NCBI GenBank assembly: GCA_049316905.1
Contig: JBMOJH010000109.1
Span: 1 to 11,184, forward strand
DNA: 11,184 nucleotides
Direction: 5' to 3'
Origin: CAIPVR01 sp049316905
Lineage (GTDB): Bacteria > Actinomycetota > Acidimicrobiia > Acidimicrobiales > Microtrichaceae
Numbering within the stretch: the first letter of the stretch is position 1; every line of letters starts with the position of its first letter. Shown here in pieces: positions 5,934 to 11,184 of the stretch. Below the pieces are notes generated by a model. The model did not search any database, was not told the DNA's origin, and was given only the letters and a program-made list of their open reading frames with translations. A program made the translations under genes and the position numbers.

Positions 5934-6671
5934 CTCGTCGCTCTCCTCCACCACCCACGTGCCCGGCTCCCAGGTGAAGGCCGACCGCACGTGCAGCGGT
6001 ACTCGGTGTCGATGGGCGTACTCCACGGACCGCATCGCGGGCTTCGGACAGCCCGCCGCGGTCATCTCCAGCATCTCGTCGAAGGTGATCGAGTTCATCC
6101 GCCGCGCCGTGGGGACCACGCGGGGATCGGTGGTGAACACCCCGGACACGTCGGTGTAGAGCTCGCACGCGTCCGCCCCGAGCGCCTTGGCCAGCGCCAC
6201 CGCCGTGGTGTCGGACCCGCCGCGACCCAGGAACGTCACGTCGTTGTCGACCGACACGCCCTGCGCGCCGGCCACCACCGGCACGCGACCGGCGTCGAGC
6301 GCGGCCCGGATCCGGTCCGCGCGGACCTCCACGATCTTGGCGTTGGTGTGGTTCGGGTCGGTGATGAACCCGGCCTGACTGCCGGTGTAGCTCTCGGACT
6401 CGACGCCGACCGCGTGCAGCGCCATCGCCATCAGGGCGATCGCCTTGCGCTCGCCGGCAGTGATGAGCATGTCCATCTCGCGGCCCGGGCGCTCCGGCGA
6501 CACCTCGGCGGCCATCCGCAGGAGCTCGTCGGTCTCCTTGCCCATGGCCGACACCACCAGCACGACCTCGTCGCCACGGCGCCGGCACCGCGCCACGTTC
6601 TCCGCCACCGACCGCATGCGCTCGGGATCCGCGACGGAGGTGCCGCCGAACTTCTGGACCAGGAGAGCCAC
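5448..6671 (-). CDS. lysC: Aspartate kinase, alpha subunit, with internal beta-subunit start
   Basis: Phosphorylates L-aspartate with ATP, the committed and feedback-regulated first step of the aspartate pathway. The kinase domain (1 to about 245) has KFGGTSV (7-13), the MGKETDEL loop (43-50), TGSQAGFITD (96-105), GRGGSDTTAVALA (149-161) and YTDVSGVFTTDPR (172-184). Two ACT domains follow (about 261-325 and 341-400), with NVDMIVQNVSEGG and SVIGAGMKSNPGVAARMF, the effector-binding region. At 407 residues it matches monofunctional actinobacterial aspartokinases. GTG 6671 is chosen: it gives MALLVQKFGG, and TACCGT lies seven bases upstream. The stretch PKPAM just before RSVEYA (214-219) departs from the more usual KVLHP-type sequence as I remember it. 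Codon 247 is a probable second start. No lysine riboswitch fits in the 81-bp divergent gap. Confidence 0.97.
   Translation of the reverse strand: MALLVQKFGGTSVADPERMRSVAENVARCRRRGDEVVLVVSAMGKETDELLRMAAEVSPERPGREMDMLITAGERKAIALMAMALHAVGVESESYTGSQAGFITDPNHTNAKIVEVRADRIRAALDAGRVPVVAGAQGVSVDNDVTFLGRGGSDTTAVALAKALGADACELYTDVSGVFTTDPRVVPTARRMNSITFDEMLEMTAAGCPKPAMRSVEYAHRHRVPLHVRSAFTWEPGTWVVEESDEMEAALIRAVVADDSEAKVTVSGVPDRPGVAAGLFRRLADADVNVDMIVQNVSEGGVTDISFTVPHTQLDLALEVCGNEAEIVGATKVVANHEIAKVSVIGAGMKSNPGVAARMFEVLAGDGINIEMISTSAIRISCVIAETDSDRAVQVLHDAYELDRTTF
5941..5949 (-). promoter_or_regulatory. Internal Shine-Dalgarno for lysC beta start
   Basis: GGAGGAGAG on the minus strand, seven bases before ATG 5933. 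It is near-ideal complementarity to the 16S anti-SD sequence inside a coding region where the encoded residues (EES) need not be these codons. It decides the beta-subunit start. Confidence 0.6.
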
Positions 6672-6678
6672 GGGCGGA

Positions 6679-6684
6679 ACGGTA
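6679..6684 (-). promoter_or_regulatory. -10 element TACCGT for lysC
   Basis: On the minus strand TACCGT is followed by seven bases and GTG 6671. It is identical to the box before the divergent cyclophilin gene, which lies in opposite orientation. A weak TTCTGG stands 18 bases upstream as a possible -35. Confidence 0.5.
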
Positions 6685-6738
6685 CACGGGGGTCGCGGCG
6701 GCCCAGAAGCCGCGGACCCGGCGTGCCGGGCCGCCGGG

Positions 6739-6744
6739 TACCGT
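6739..6744 (+). promoter_or_regulatory. -10 element TACCGT for the cyclophilin gene
   Basis: TACCGT ends eight bases before GTG 6753. Together with the lysC box it makes an inverted pair in the 81-bp divergent intergenic region. No Shine-Dalgarno is visible before the start. Confidence 0.5.
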
Positions 6745-6752
6745 GACCGGCC

Positions 6753-7610
6753 GTGGGAACCAACGCCGACAAGCACGCCCGCCAGAAGCAGGGCCGGACC
6801 GCACGCGCCCAGCAGGCCCGCAAGCAGGTGAGCCGCACCCGCCGGCGCCAGCGGACGATGGGCATCATCGGCGGCGTGCTGGCGCTGGCGCTGGTGCTCG
6901 GGGTCCTGGTCGCCCTGGTCCAGCCGTCCGGGAGCGGATCGACGTCGACCACGACGAGCACCACCGAGAAGGCCACCACGACCGCCCCGAACGACAAGCC
7001 CGCCGCCGACCTCCCCGCGCCGCCCGAGGGCATCACGCTGACCCAGCCCACCCCGTGCCCGCCGGCCGACGGCACGGCGAAGCGGGTCGTGAAGTTCGCC
7101 GGGGCCCCGCCCACCTGCATCGACCCGAACGCCAGCTACACGGCCACGTTCAGCACGAACAAGGGCGACTTCACCGCGGAGCTGGACCCGAAGGCTGCGC
7201 CCGTGACCACGAACAACTTCGTGGTACTGGCCCGCTACGGCTTCTACAACGGCGTGCCCTTCCACCGCATCGTCCCGGGCTTCGTGATCCAGGGTGGCGA
7301 TGGCGACGGCGACCCGTGGGGCAACAACGACCTCGGCTACTCGATCCCCGACGAGCTGCCCCCGGGCCCGGAGTCGTACGTGGACTACTCGCTCGCGATG
7401 GCCAACGCCGGGCCGGACACCAACGGCAGCCAGTTCTTCGTGGTCCTCCCGGGCGGCGGCAAGCAGCTCAACCCGGCCAACTACTCGCTGTTCGGCAAGG
7501 TGGTCGAGGGCCAGGCCGTGGTCGACGAGATCGGCAAGCTCGGGAACTCCGAGCAGAAGCCGACCGAGGCCGTCGTGGTCGACAAGGTGACGATCACCGA
7601 GAAGAAGTGA
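6753..7610 (+). CDS. Membrane-anchored cyclophilin-type peptidyl-prolyl cis-trans isomerase
   Basis: A 285-residue protein with three parts. Residues 1-35 form a very basic cytoplasmic head (RTRRRQR). Residues 36-57 form one transmembrane helix (MGIIGGVLALALVLGVLVALV). A Ser/Thr-rich linker (60-80) then leads to an extracytoplasmic cyclophilin domain (about 125-283). Core active-site sequence is intact: FHRIVPGFVIQGGD (170-183) with the Arg172, Phe177 and Gln180 equivalents, SQFFVVL (226-232) and SLFGKVVEG (245-253). The tryptophan that binds cyclosporin in human cyclophilin A has no obvious counterpart here (LNPANYSLFG). Cys102 and Cys122 before the domain may pair. It probably assists folding of secreted proteins. 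GTG 6753 is preferred: TACCGT lies eight bases upstream. It diverges from lysC. It is followed by a 51-bp repeat and the convergent peptidase-like gene. Confidence 0.93.
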   Translation: MGTNADKHARQKQGRTARAQQARKQVSRTRRRQRTMGIIGGVLALALVLGVLVALVQPSGSGSTSTTTSTTEKATTTAPNDKPAADLPAPPEGITLTQPTPCPPADGTAKRVVKFAGAPPTCIDPNASYTATFSTNKGDFTAELDPKAAPVTTNNFVVLARYGFYNGVPFHRIVPGFVIQGGDGDGDPWGNNDLGYSIPDELPPGPESYVDYSLAMANAGPDTNGSQFFVVLPGGGKQLNPANYSLFGKVVEGQAVVDEIGKLGNSEQKPTEAVVVDKVTITEKK

Positions 7611-7620
7611 CCCGCCCCCT

Positions 7621-7671
7621 CGCGACATAGGGGTCCTCGGTCGCCCCAGAGGCGAGTCAACCTCCGCAGAC
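7621..7671 (+). repeat. 51-bp dispersed intergenic repeat, copy 1
   Basis: It begins CGCGACATAGGGGTCCTC and ends CAACCTCCGCAGAC. It matches 10029-10079 at 47 of 51 positions. It lies in the 90-bp gap between the convergent cyclophilin and peptidase-like genes, ten bases after the cyclophilin stop. The stem TCGCC (7641-7645) / GGCGA (7651-7655) closes a five-base loop CCAGA. It could be a bidirectional terminator; the rest of the gap is GC-rich with no other feature seen. Confidence 0.85.
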
Positions 7672-7700
7672 GTCCGGCGCGGGCGCCCGGGGGCAGTCGA

Positions 7701-8366
7701 TCAGACGAGTCGGTCGGGAAGCACCGAGAGGTCCGCCCGGGCGCCGTCCACGAAGACGTGCACCCCACCGGCACCTTCGACCCGCCAACCGGCGCCGTCG
7801 TGGATGAGGGCGGTGGCCTCGTCCACCCCCACCACCGCGAGGCCGGGTCGGGCCAACTGCACCGTGCGGTGCCACTTGTCGGGCGACCACTGGTTGTACC
7901 GGGGGATCACCGTCATCGTGTCGATGAGCTCGAGGCCCACCGTGTACGCGCCGCCCCGGCTGTCGACCATGTGGCTGCACAGCACGGAGGCGGCCTCCCC
8001 CGACACGGCGATCGTGGCCCCGGAGCGCCACGCACCCACGAGCGCCTCGAGCAACGGCGTGTCCTTCAGCACCGACCGGAGGTGCATGGGCGAGCCGCCC
8101 GGCACGTACACGAAGCGGGCGGCCGCGGCGCGCTCGGCCGGGAGCGGTTCCAGCGCGTCGGCGCGACGGAACACATCGAGCACCTCCACGCGGGCACCGA
8201 GGGCGGCGAAGTGGGTCCGCGCCCGCTCCACCGCCGCGCCCGGGTTCTCGTAGGCGAGCGCTGACGGGAGCACGAGCACCTCGTCGCCACCGTCGAGCAG
8301 CCCGGCGTCGAAGGTGCACCCCTCGGTCCACTCCCGTCCCCCGACCAGCGCCAGCGTTCCGTCCAT
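7701..8366 (-). CDS. Peptidase E / cyanophycinase-like (class I glutamine amidotransferase fold) protein, possibly catalytically altered
   Basis: A 221-residue protein resembling the S51 peptidase E/cyanophycinase group. The evidence is the order of blocks: N-terminal LALVGG, VLVLPSALAYENP (30-42), the strand RFVYVPGGSPMHLRSVLKDTPL (84-105), the nucleophile-elbow region IAVSGEAASVLC (119-130), and MVDSRGGAYTVGLELI (133-148). In relatives as I remember them, the elbow reads like GSSAGA. Ungapped alignment puts Gly123 where the catalytic serine should be and leaves Ser122 one place early, so peptidase activity is doubtful. It has no signal peptide, so it is probably cytoplasmic. ATG 8366 is supported by TACGGT eight bases upstream on the minus strand. 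It faces the cyclophilin gene convergently. Substrate unknown. Confidence 0.8.
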   Translation of the reverse strand: MDGTLALVGGREWTEGCTFDAGLLDGGDEVLVLPSALAYENPGAAVERARTHFAALGARVEVLDVFRRADALEPLPAERAAAARFVYVPGGSPMHLRSVLKDTPLLEALVGAWRSGATIAVSGEAASVLCSHMVDSRGGAYTVGLELIDTMTVIPRYNQWSPDKWHRTVQLARPGLAVVGVDEATALIHDGAGWRVEGAGGVHVFVDGARADLSVLPDRLV

Positions 8367-8374
8367 GGCCCGTC

Positions 8375-8380
8375 ACCGTA
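8375..8380 (-). promoter_or_regulatory. -10 element TACGGT for the peptidase-E-like gene
   Basis: On the minus strand TACGGT is followed by eight bases and ATG 8366, with no Shine-Dalgarno. It follows the same leaderless layout as asd and lysC. Confidence 0.5.
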
Positions 8381-8428
8381 CCGGCGCGCACCGGGCGGGC
8401 CCGCACCGGCGGCGGGCCCCTCCACGAC

Positions 8429-8459
8429 TTGTGGGCCCGCGGTGACCCATCGGTAACAT
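8429..8459 (+). promoter_or_regulatory. Promoter of the 3-hydroxybutyryl-CoA dehydrogenase gene
   Basis: A -10 TAACAT (8454-8459) ends eight bases before ATG 8468. TTGTGG (8429-8434) may be a -35, though the 19-base spacer is long. No Shine-Dalgarno lies between, so the transcript is probably leaderless. The region is divergent to the peptidase-E-like gene. Confidence 0.5.
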
Positions 8460-8467
8460 CGACGCCC

Positions 8468-9328
8468 ATGACGATCGAACGAGTGGGCATCCTCGGGTCC
8501 GGGATCATGGGCTCCGGCATCGCCGAGGTGGCGGCCAAGGCGGGGATCGAGGTGGTCCTCCGCTCCCGCAAGCAGGAGACGGCGGACGCAATGGTCGCCG
8601 GCCTCCAGAAGTCGCTGGCCAAGCAGGTGGAGCGGGGCAAGCTCGAGCAGGACGCCGCGGACGCGATTCTGGGCCGGGTCACCGCGACCGATCACCTCGG
8701 TGCGCTGGTCGACTGCGACCTGGTGATCGAGTCGGTCGTGGAGGACCTGTCGGTCAAGCTCCCGCTGTTCGCCGAGCTCGACTCGATCGTGAAGGACTCG
8801 GCGATCCTCGCCACCAACACGTCCACCCTGGCGGTGGTCGAGATGGCAATGGCCACCAACCGGCCCGACAAGGTCTGCGGCGTGCACTTCTTCAACCCGG
8901 CGCCCGCCATGAGCCTGGTGGAGATCGTCCGGCCGCTCACCGCCTCCGACGCCACCATCGCCGAGGTCACCGACTTCGCCACCCGCTGCGGCAAGGGCCC
9001 GGTGGAGGTCAAGGACCGCGCCGGCTTCATCGTCAACGCGCTGCTCTTCCCGTACCTGAACAACGCCGTGCGCATGCTCGAGAACGGCACCGCGTCGGCC
9101 GAGGCGATCGACGCCGCGATGAAGGGCGGCTGCGGGTTCCCGATGGGTCCCCTCGCGCTGCTCGACCTCGTGGGCCTCGACACCTCGGTGGCGATCCTCG
9201 ACGCCCTCTACGAGGAGTTCAAGGACCCGAACTACGCCGCGATGCCGGTCCTGCGCCGCATGGTGAGCGCCGGCCAGCTCGGCCGGAAGTCCGGCGCCGG
9301 CTTCTACGACTACTCCAAGAAGGGCTGA
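8468..9328 (+). CDS. 3-hydroxybutyryl-CoA dehydrogenase (3-hydroxyacyl-CoA dehydrogenase family)
   Basis: Oxidises (S)-3-hydroxybutyryl-CoA to acetoacetyl-CoA with NAD(P)+, or the reverse, in fatty-acid/butyrate-type metabolism. The 286 residues fit the single-function bacterial enzyme. The Rossmann loop GSGIMGSG (10-17) opens the protein. DLVIESVVEDLSVK (84-97), NTSTLAV (117-123) and the catalytic HFFNPAP (His140) follow. Glu152 in SLVEIVR completes the His-Glu pair. GFIVNALLFPYLNNA (186-200) begins the helical C-terminal domain, which ends in KSGAGFYDYSKKG. ATG 8468 is chosen because it leads straight into the first strand (ERVGILGSG) and TAACAT lies eight bases upstream. No thiolase or acyl-CoA dehydrogenase is adjacent, so the pathway direction is open. 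Its stop overlaps the probable beginning of aat. Confidence 0.95.
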   Translation: MTIERVGILGSGIMGSGIAEVAAKAGIEVVLRSRKQETADAMVAGLQKSLAKQVERGKLEQDAADAILGRVTATDHLGALVDCDLVIESVVEDLSVKLPLFAELDSIVKDSAILATNTSTLAVVEMAMATNRPDKVCGVHFFNPAPAMSLVEIVRPLTASDATIAEVTDFATRCGKGPVEVKDRAGFIVNALLFPYLNNAVRMLENGTASAEAIDAAMKGGCGFPMGPLALLDLVGLDTSVAILDALYEEFKDPNYAAMPVLRRMVSAGQLGRKSGAGFYDYSKKG

Positions 9329-10038
9329 GCCAGATCCCCTCCGGCCCGCCCCCGGAGCCGCCGGCGAGTCGCTGGTCGTTCGCGCCGGTCGGGCCACCCG
9401 ACAACCCCGACGGCCTCGTCGCCGTGGGGGCGGACCTGGCGCCGGGGACATTGCTCGCGGCGTACCGGACCGGGCTCTTCCCGATGCCGGTCACGCGCCG
9501 GAAGCTCGGATGGTTCTCGCCCGATCCCCGTGCCGTGCTGCCCCCGCGGGAGCTGCACGTGTCGCGCTCGCTGCGGCGGTCACTGCCCCGCTTCGAGGTG
9601 ACGGTCGACGCGGCGTTCACCGAGGTGGTGCGGGCCTGCGGCGATCCCCGGCGACCGCACGGCTGGATCGACGAGGACATCGTGGCGGCCTACTCGGAGC
9701 TGCACCGGCTCGGTTGGGCCCACAGCGTGGAGGCCTGGCGCGACGGCGAGCTCGCCGGCGGCGTGTACGGCGTGTCGATCGGCTCGTTCTTCGCCGGCGA
9801 GTCGATGTTCCACACGGTGACCGACGCGTCCAAGGTGGTGCTCGTGCACCTCTGCCGCATGCTCGAGGAGGTGCCCGAGCCGCTGTTCGACGTGCAGTGG
9901 CAGACCCCGCACCTCGCCAGCCTCGGGGTGGTCGAGATCCCGCGGGAGGAGTACCTGCGACGCCTCGGCCGCGCGGTGCACGGCCCCTGGCCGACCGCGT
10001 TCCTGGGCCCGTCCCCGACCTCGAGCCCCGCGACATAG
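9325..10038 (+). CDS. aat: Leucyl/phenylalanyl-tRNA--protein transferase; start codon non-canonical or uncertain
   Basis: Transfers Leu or Phe from aminoacyl-tRNA to the N-terminal Arg/Lys of proteins, marking them for ClpAP(S)-type degradation (bacterial N-end rule). Clear Aat blocks are present: NPDGLVAVGADLAPGTLLAAYRTGLFPM, WFSPDPRAVLPP, HGWIDEDIVAAYSELH, AHSVEAW, GGVYGVSIGSFFAGESMF, DVQWQTPHLASLGVVEIPREEY. The only ATG/GTG/TTG nearby is GTG 9424, but that begins inside the AVGGDL-like block. The frame carries SRWSFAPVGPPDNPDGLVA just upstream, equivalent to the N-terminal strand of E. coli Aat. I therefore extend to CTG 9325, which overlaps the preceding stop (CTGA) and gives 237 residues, close to E. 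coli's 234. ATC 9334, ten bases after AAGG, is another option. GTG 9424 gives a truncated 204. The stop TAG lies within a dispersed repeat. Confidence 0.85.
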   Translation: MSQIPSGPPPEPPASRWSFAPVGPPDNPDGLVAVGADLAPGTLLAAYRTGLFPMPVTRRKLGWFSPDPRAVLPPRELHVSRSLRRSLPRFEVTVDAAFTEVVRACGDPRRPHGWIDEDIVAAYSELHRLGWAHSVEAWRDGELAGGVYGVSIGSFFAGESMFHTVTDASKVVLVHLCRMLEEVPEPLFDVQWQTPHLASLGVVEIPREEYLRRLGRAVHGPWPTAFLGPSPTSSPAT

Positions 10039-10079
10039 GGGTCCTCACTCGCCGCAGAGGCGAGTCAACCTCCCCAGAC
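10029..10079 (+). repeat. 51-bp dispersed intergenic repeat, copy 2, containing the aat stop codon
   Basis: Same orientation and 47/51 identical to 7621-7671. Its stem is longer: ACTCGCC (10047-10053) pairs with GGCGAGT (10059-10065) around the loop GCAGA. The word CATAGGGG supplies the TAG stop of aat (10036-10038). Like copy 1 it lies between convergent genes, here aat and the flippase-like gene, 15 bp before the latter's stop. Confidence 0.85.
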
Positions 10080-10093
10080 CGGAAACGGGGGGG

Positions 10094-11182
10094 CTACACC
10101 AGCGCGTGGCGACGGGAGCTCTGCACGCGCCAGATGAGGAACGTGACGACGCCGATCACGATCTGCGGGAGCAGCGTGGCGGCGCGCCACAGGAGGTCCG
10201 CGGCGAGCGCCTGGTCCTTGTTCATCCCGAACGCCGAGAGCAGCCCGACGAGCGCGGCGTCCACCGTGCCGAGGCCCCCCGGGGTGATCGGGATGAAGCC
10301 GGCGAGCCGGGCGAGGGCGAAGGCGGCGAAGATCTCGACCGGGTTCACGCCCGTCGACTCCCCGCCGAGCCCGTAGATCGCCACGAGCAGCACCAGGAAC
10401 TGGCAGAACTGCTGGCCGAAGTTGGCGGCGGTGATGAGGCCCCACCGGTCGCGCACCACGTCCACGGTCTGGTCGCGGAACCGGACGACGCCGTCGGTCG
10501 CCATCGTCGGCGACGCGGACGGCCGGAACCGGTGGATCACGGCGTCGCCCCACCCGCCGAGCTTCCGGGCCCACGACTCGCTCCGCAGGACCAGCGCGAG
10601 GGCCCCGACCAGCAGGACCAGCGCCACCAGACCGCCCAGCGCTCCCAGCACCTCGTTGGTCGTCACACCGCCCTGGGTGAGGAGCGCCAGCACGCCGAGC
10701 ACCGGGAGCGCAAGGGTGACGAGGAGGTTCCACACGCTGGTGATGCCGATGCCGGACGACGCGACCGCGGGCCCCACCCCGTACCCGCTCAACATGGCGT
10801 ACTGCACGCCCACACCGAACGCGCCGCCGGCGGGGACCGCGTTGGAGATCATGAAGGACGTCTGCCGGACGTTGAACGCGTCGCCGTAGTTCAGGCTGGG
10901 CAGGGCGGCGTTGTACGGGAAGACGTACACGACGATGTTGACCACCGTGGCGACGAGGAGCGCGGCCACCGCCGCGATCGACATCTGCTGGATCGAGTCC
11001 CAGGCCGCCGAGTAGTTCGCGAACTTCGGGAAGATCCCGACGAACACGATGACGAGCACCACCAGGGTGACGAGCCCGGCGATCACCTGCTTCTTCCGGT
11101 CCACCTTGGGCGGAGCCGCCACCCCGGCGGTCGCGTCACCCGGAGCATCACCCGTCGCACCACCGGGTGCACCACCCGGAGC
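10094..11182 (-). CDS. Flippase-like multi-pass membrane protein (lysylphosphatidylglycerol synthase TM-region / UPF0104 family), 5' end open at window edge
   Basis: An integral membrane protein with about eight hydrophobic helices. Counted from GTG 11122, they lie near 12-31, 48-69, 93-113, 126-148, 155-179, 228-251, 262-300 and 313-332. The C-terminal block GFIPITPGGLGTVDAALVGLLSAFGM (275-300), followed by AADLLWRAATLLPQIVIG (307-324), is the signature of the LPG_synthase_TM/UPF0104 family. Members are thought to move lipids or lipid-linked molecules across the membrane. The cytosolic LPG-synthesising domain of MprF is absent, so aminoacyl-lipid synthesis is not implied. GTG 11122 (MAAPPKVDRKK) is a possible start. 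The frame remains open to the edge, however, and encodes imperfect four-residue repeats (APGG, APGG, ATGD, APGD), and there is no TANNNT or Shine-Dalgarno before 11122. I therefore mark it 5'-partial. Confidence 0.85.
   Translation of the reverse strand, partial: APGGAPGGATGDAPGDATAGVAAPPKVDRKKQVIAGLVTLVVLVIVFVGIFPKFANYSAAWDSIQQMSIAAVAALLVATVVNIVVYVFPYNAALPSLNYGDAFNVRQTSFMISNAVPAGGAFGVGVQYAMLSGYGVGPAVASSGIGITSVWNLLVTLALPVLGVLALLTQGGVTTNEVLGALGGLVALVLLVGALALVLRSESWARKLGGWGDAVIHRFRPSASPTMATDGVVRFRDQTVDVVRDRWGLITAANFGQQFCQFLVLLVAIYGLGGESTGVNPVEIFAAFALARLAGFIPITPGGLGTVDAALVGLLSAFGMNKDQALAADLLWRAATLLPQIVIGVVTFLIWRVQSSRRHALV
11123..11182 (-). repeat. Imperfect 12-bp periodic repeat encoding A-(P/T)-G-(G/D) units
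   Basis: Read on the minus strand in the frame of the flippase-like protein, five successive 12-bp units give APGG, APGG, ATGD, APGD and ATAG. The units drift at third positions, which suggests it is translated and under protein-level rather than nucleotide-level constraint. It is cut by the window edge. Confidence 0.55.
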
Positions 11183-11184
11183 GT

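Noticed and set aside
6672..6752. Lysine riboswitch upstream of lysC
   Set aside because: The gap is only 81 bp with a -10 box seven bases from the start. There is no room for an L-box aptamer, and no such fold is seen.
6672..7628. Upstream extension of the lysC frame across the whole cyclophilin gene
   Set aside because: The extension is antisense to a clear cyclophilin and has no aspartokinase-like sequence. MALLVQKFGG at GTG 6671 is the natural start.
8066..9451. A 461-codon minus-strand frame antisense to the dehydrogenase
   Set aside because: It runs opposite a complete dehydrogenase and then into the peptidase-E-like gene in the wrong frame. It is a shadow of codon bias.
10079..10093. 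GAAA-capped hairpin with a G-run after repeat copy 2
   Set aside because: The stem is only three pairs unless a bulge is allowed, and copy 1 does not share it. I treat it as chance in G-rich sequence.

Overview
The window is about 70% or more GC, densely packed, and rich in GTG starts and third-position G/C. Gene content (tandem-type ArsA/GET3-like ATPase, membrane-anchored cyclophilin, DUF1622, CAP-domain lipoprotein, LPG-synthase-type membrane protein) and the many apparently leaderless genes point to an actinobacterium. The style resembles the Acidimicrobiia, but that class-level guess is inference from memory. It reads as ordinary chromosomal housekeeping DNA. I see no transposase, phage gene, CRISPR array, toxin-antitoxin pair or defence cassette, and I do not claim a new multi-gene system.

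Layout, left to right. 1-1619: an ArsA-like ATPase, open to the left edge, followed by a small stand-alone receiver-domain protein. 1637-1833: a short hairpin, tRNA-Pro(CGG) with encoded CCA, and two GC-rich hairpins. 1878-3117: CAP/SCP lipoprotein, MazG-like pyrophosphohydrolase and a DUF1622 membrane protein, all on +. 3140-6671: aspartate-semialdehyde dehydrogenase (-), heme chaperone HemW (+) and aspartate kinase (-). The two enzymes of the common aspartate pathway (lysine, methionine, threonine, diaminopimelate) are thus separated by an opposite-strand gene. 6753-7610: membrane-anchored cyclophilin (+), divergent from lysC. 7701-8366: peptidase-E-like class I amidotransferase-fold protein (-). 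8468-10038: 3-hydroxybutyryl-CoA dehydrogenase followed, with coupling or overlap, by Aat (N-end-rule aminoacyl transferase). 10094 to the right edge: multi-pass flippase-like protein (-), open to the edge.

Four observations stand out. (i) A 51-bp repeat, 47/51 identical, lies in two convergent intergenic spots (7621-7671 and 10029-10079) and supplies the stop codon of aat. (ii) A TANNNT hexamer lies 6-8 nt upstream of the start codon in seven genes, which implies leaderless transcripts. (iii) lysC has an internal ATG with a strong Shine-Dalgarno at the known beta-subunit position. (iv) aat has conserved coding sequence upstream of its only canonical start, which implies a non-AUG start. No stretch longer than 300 bases lacks a gene.
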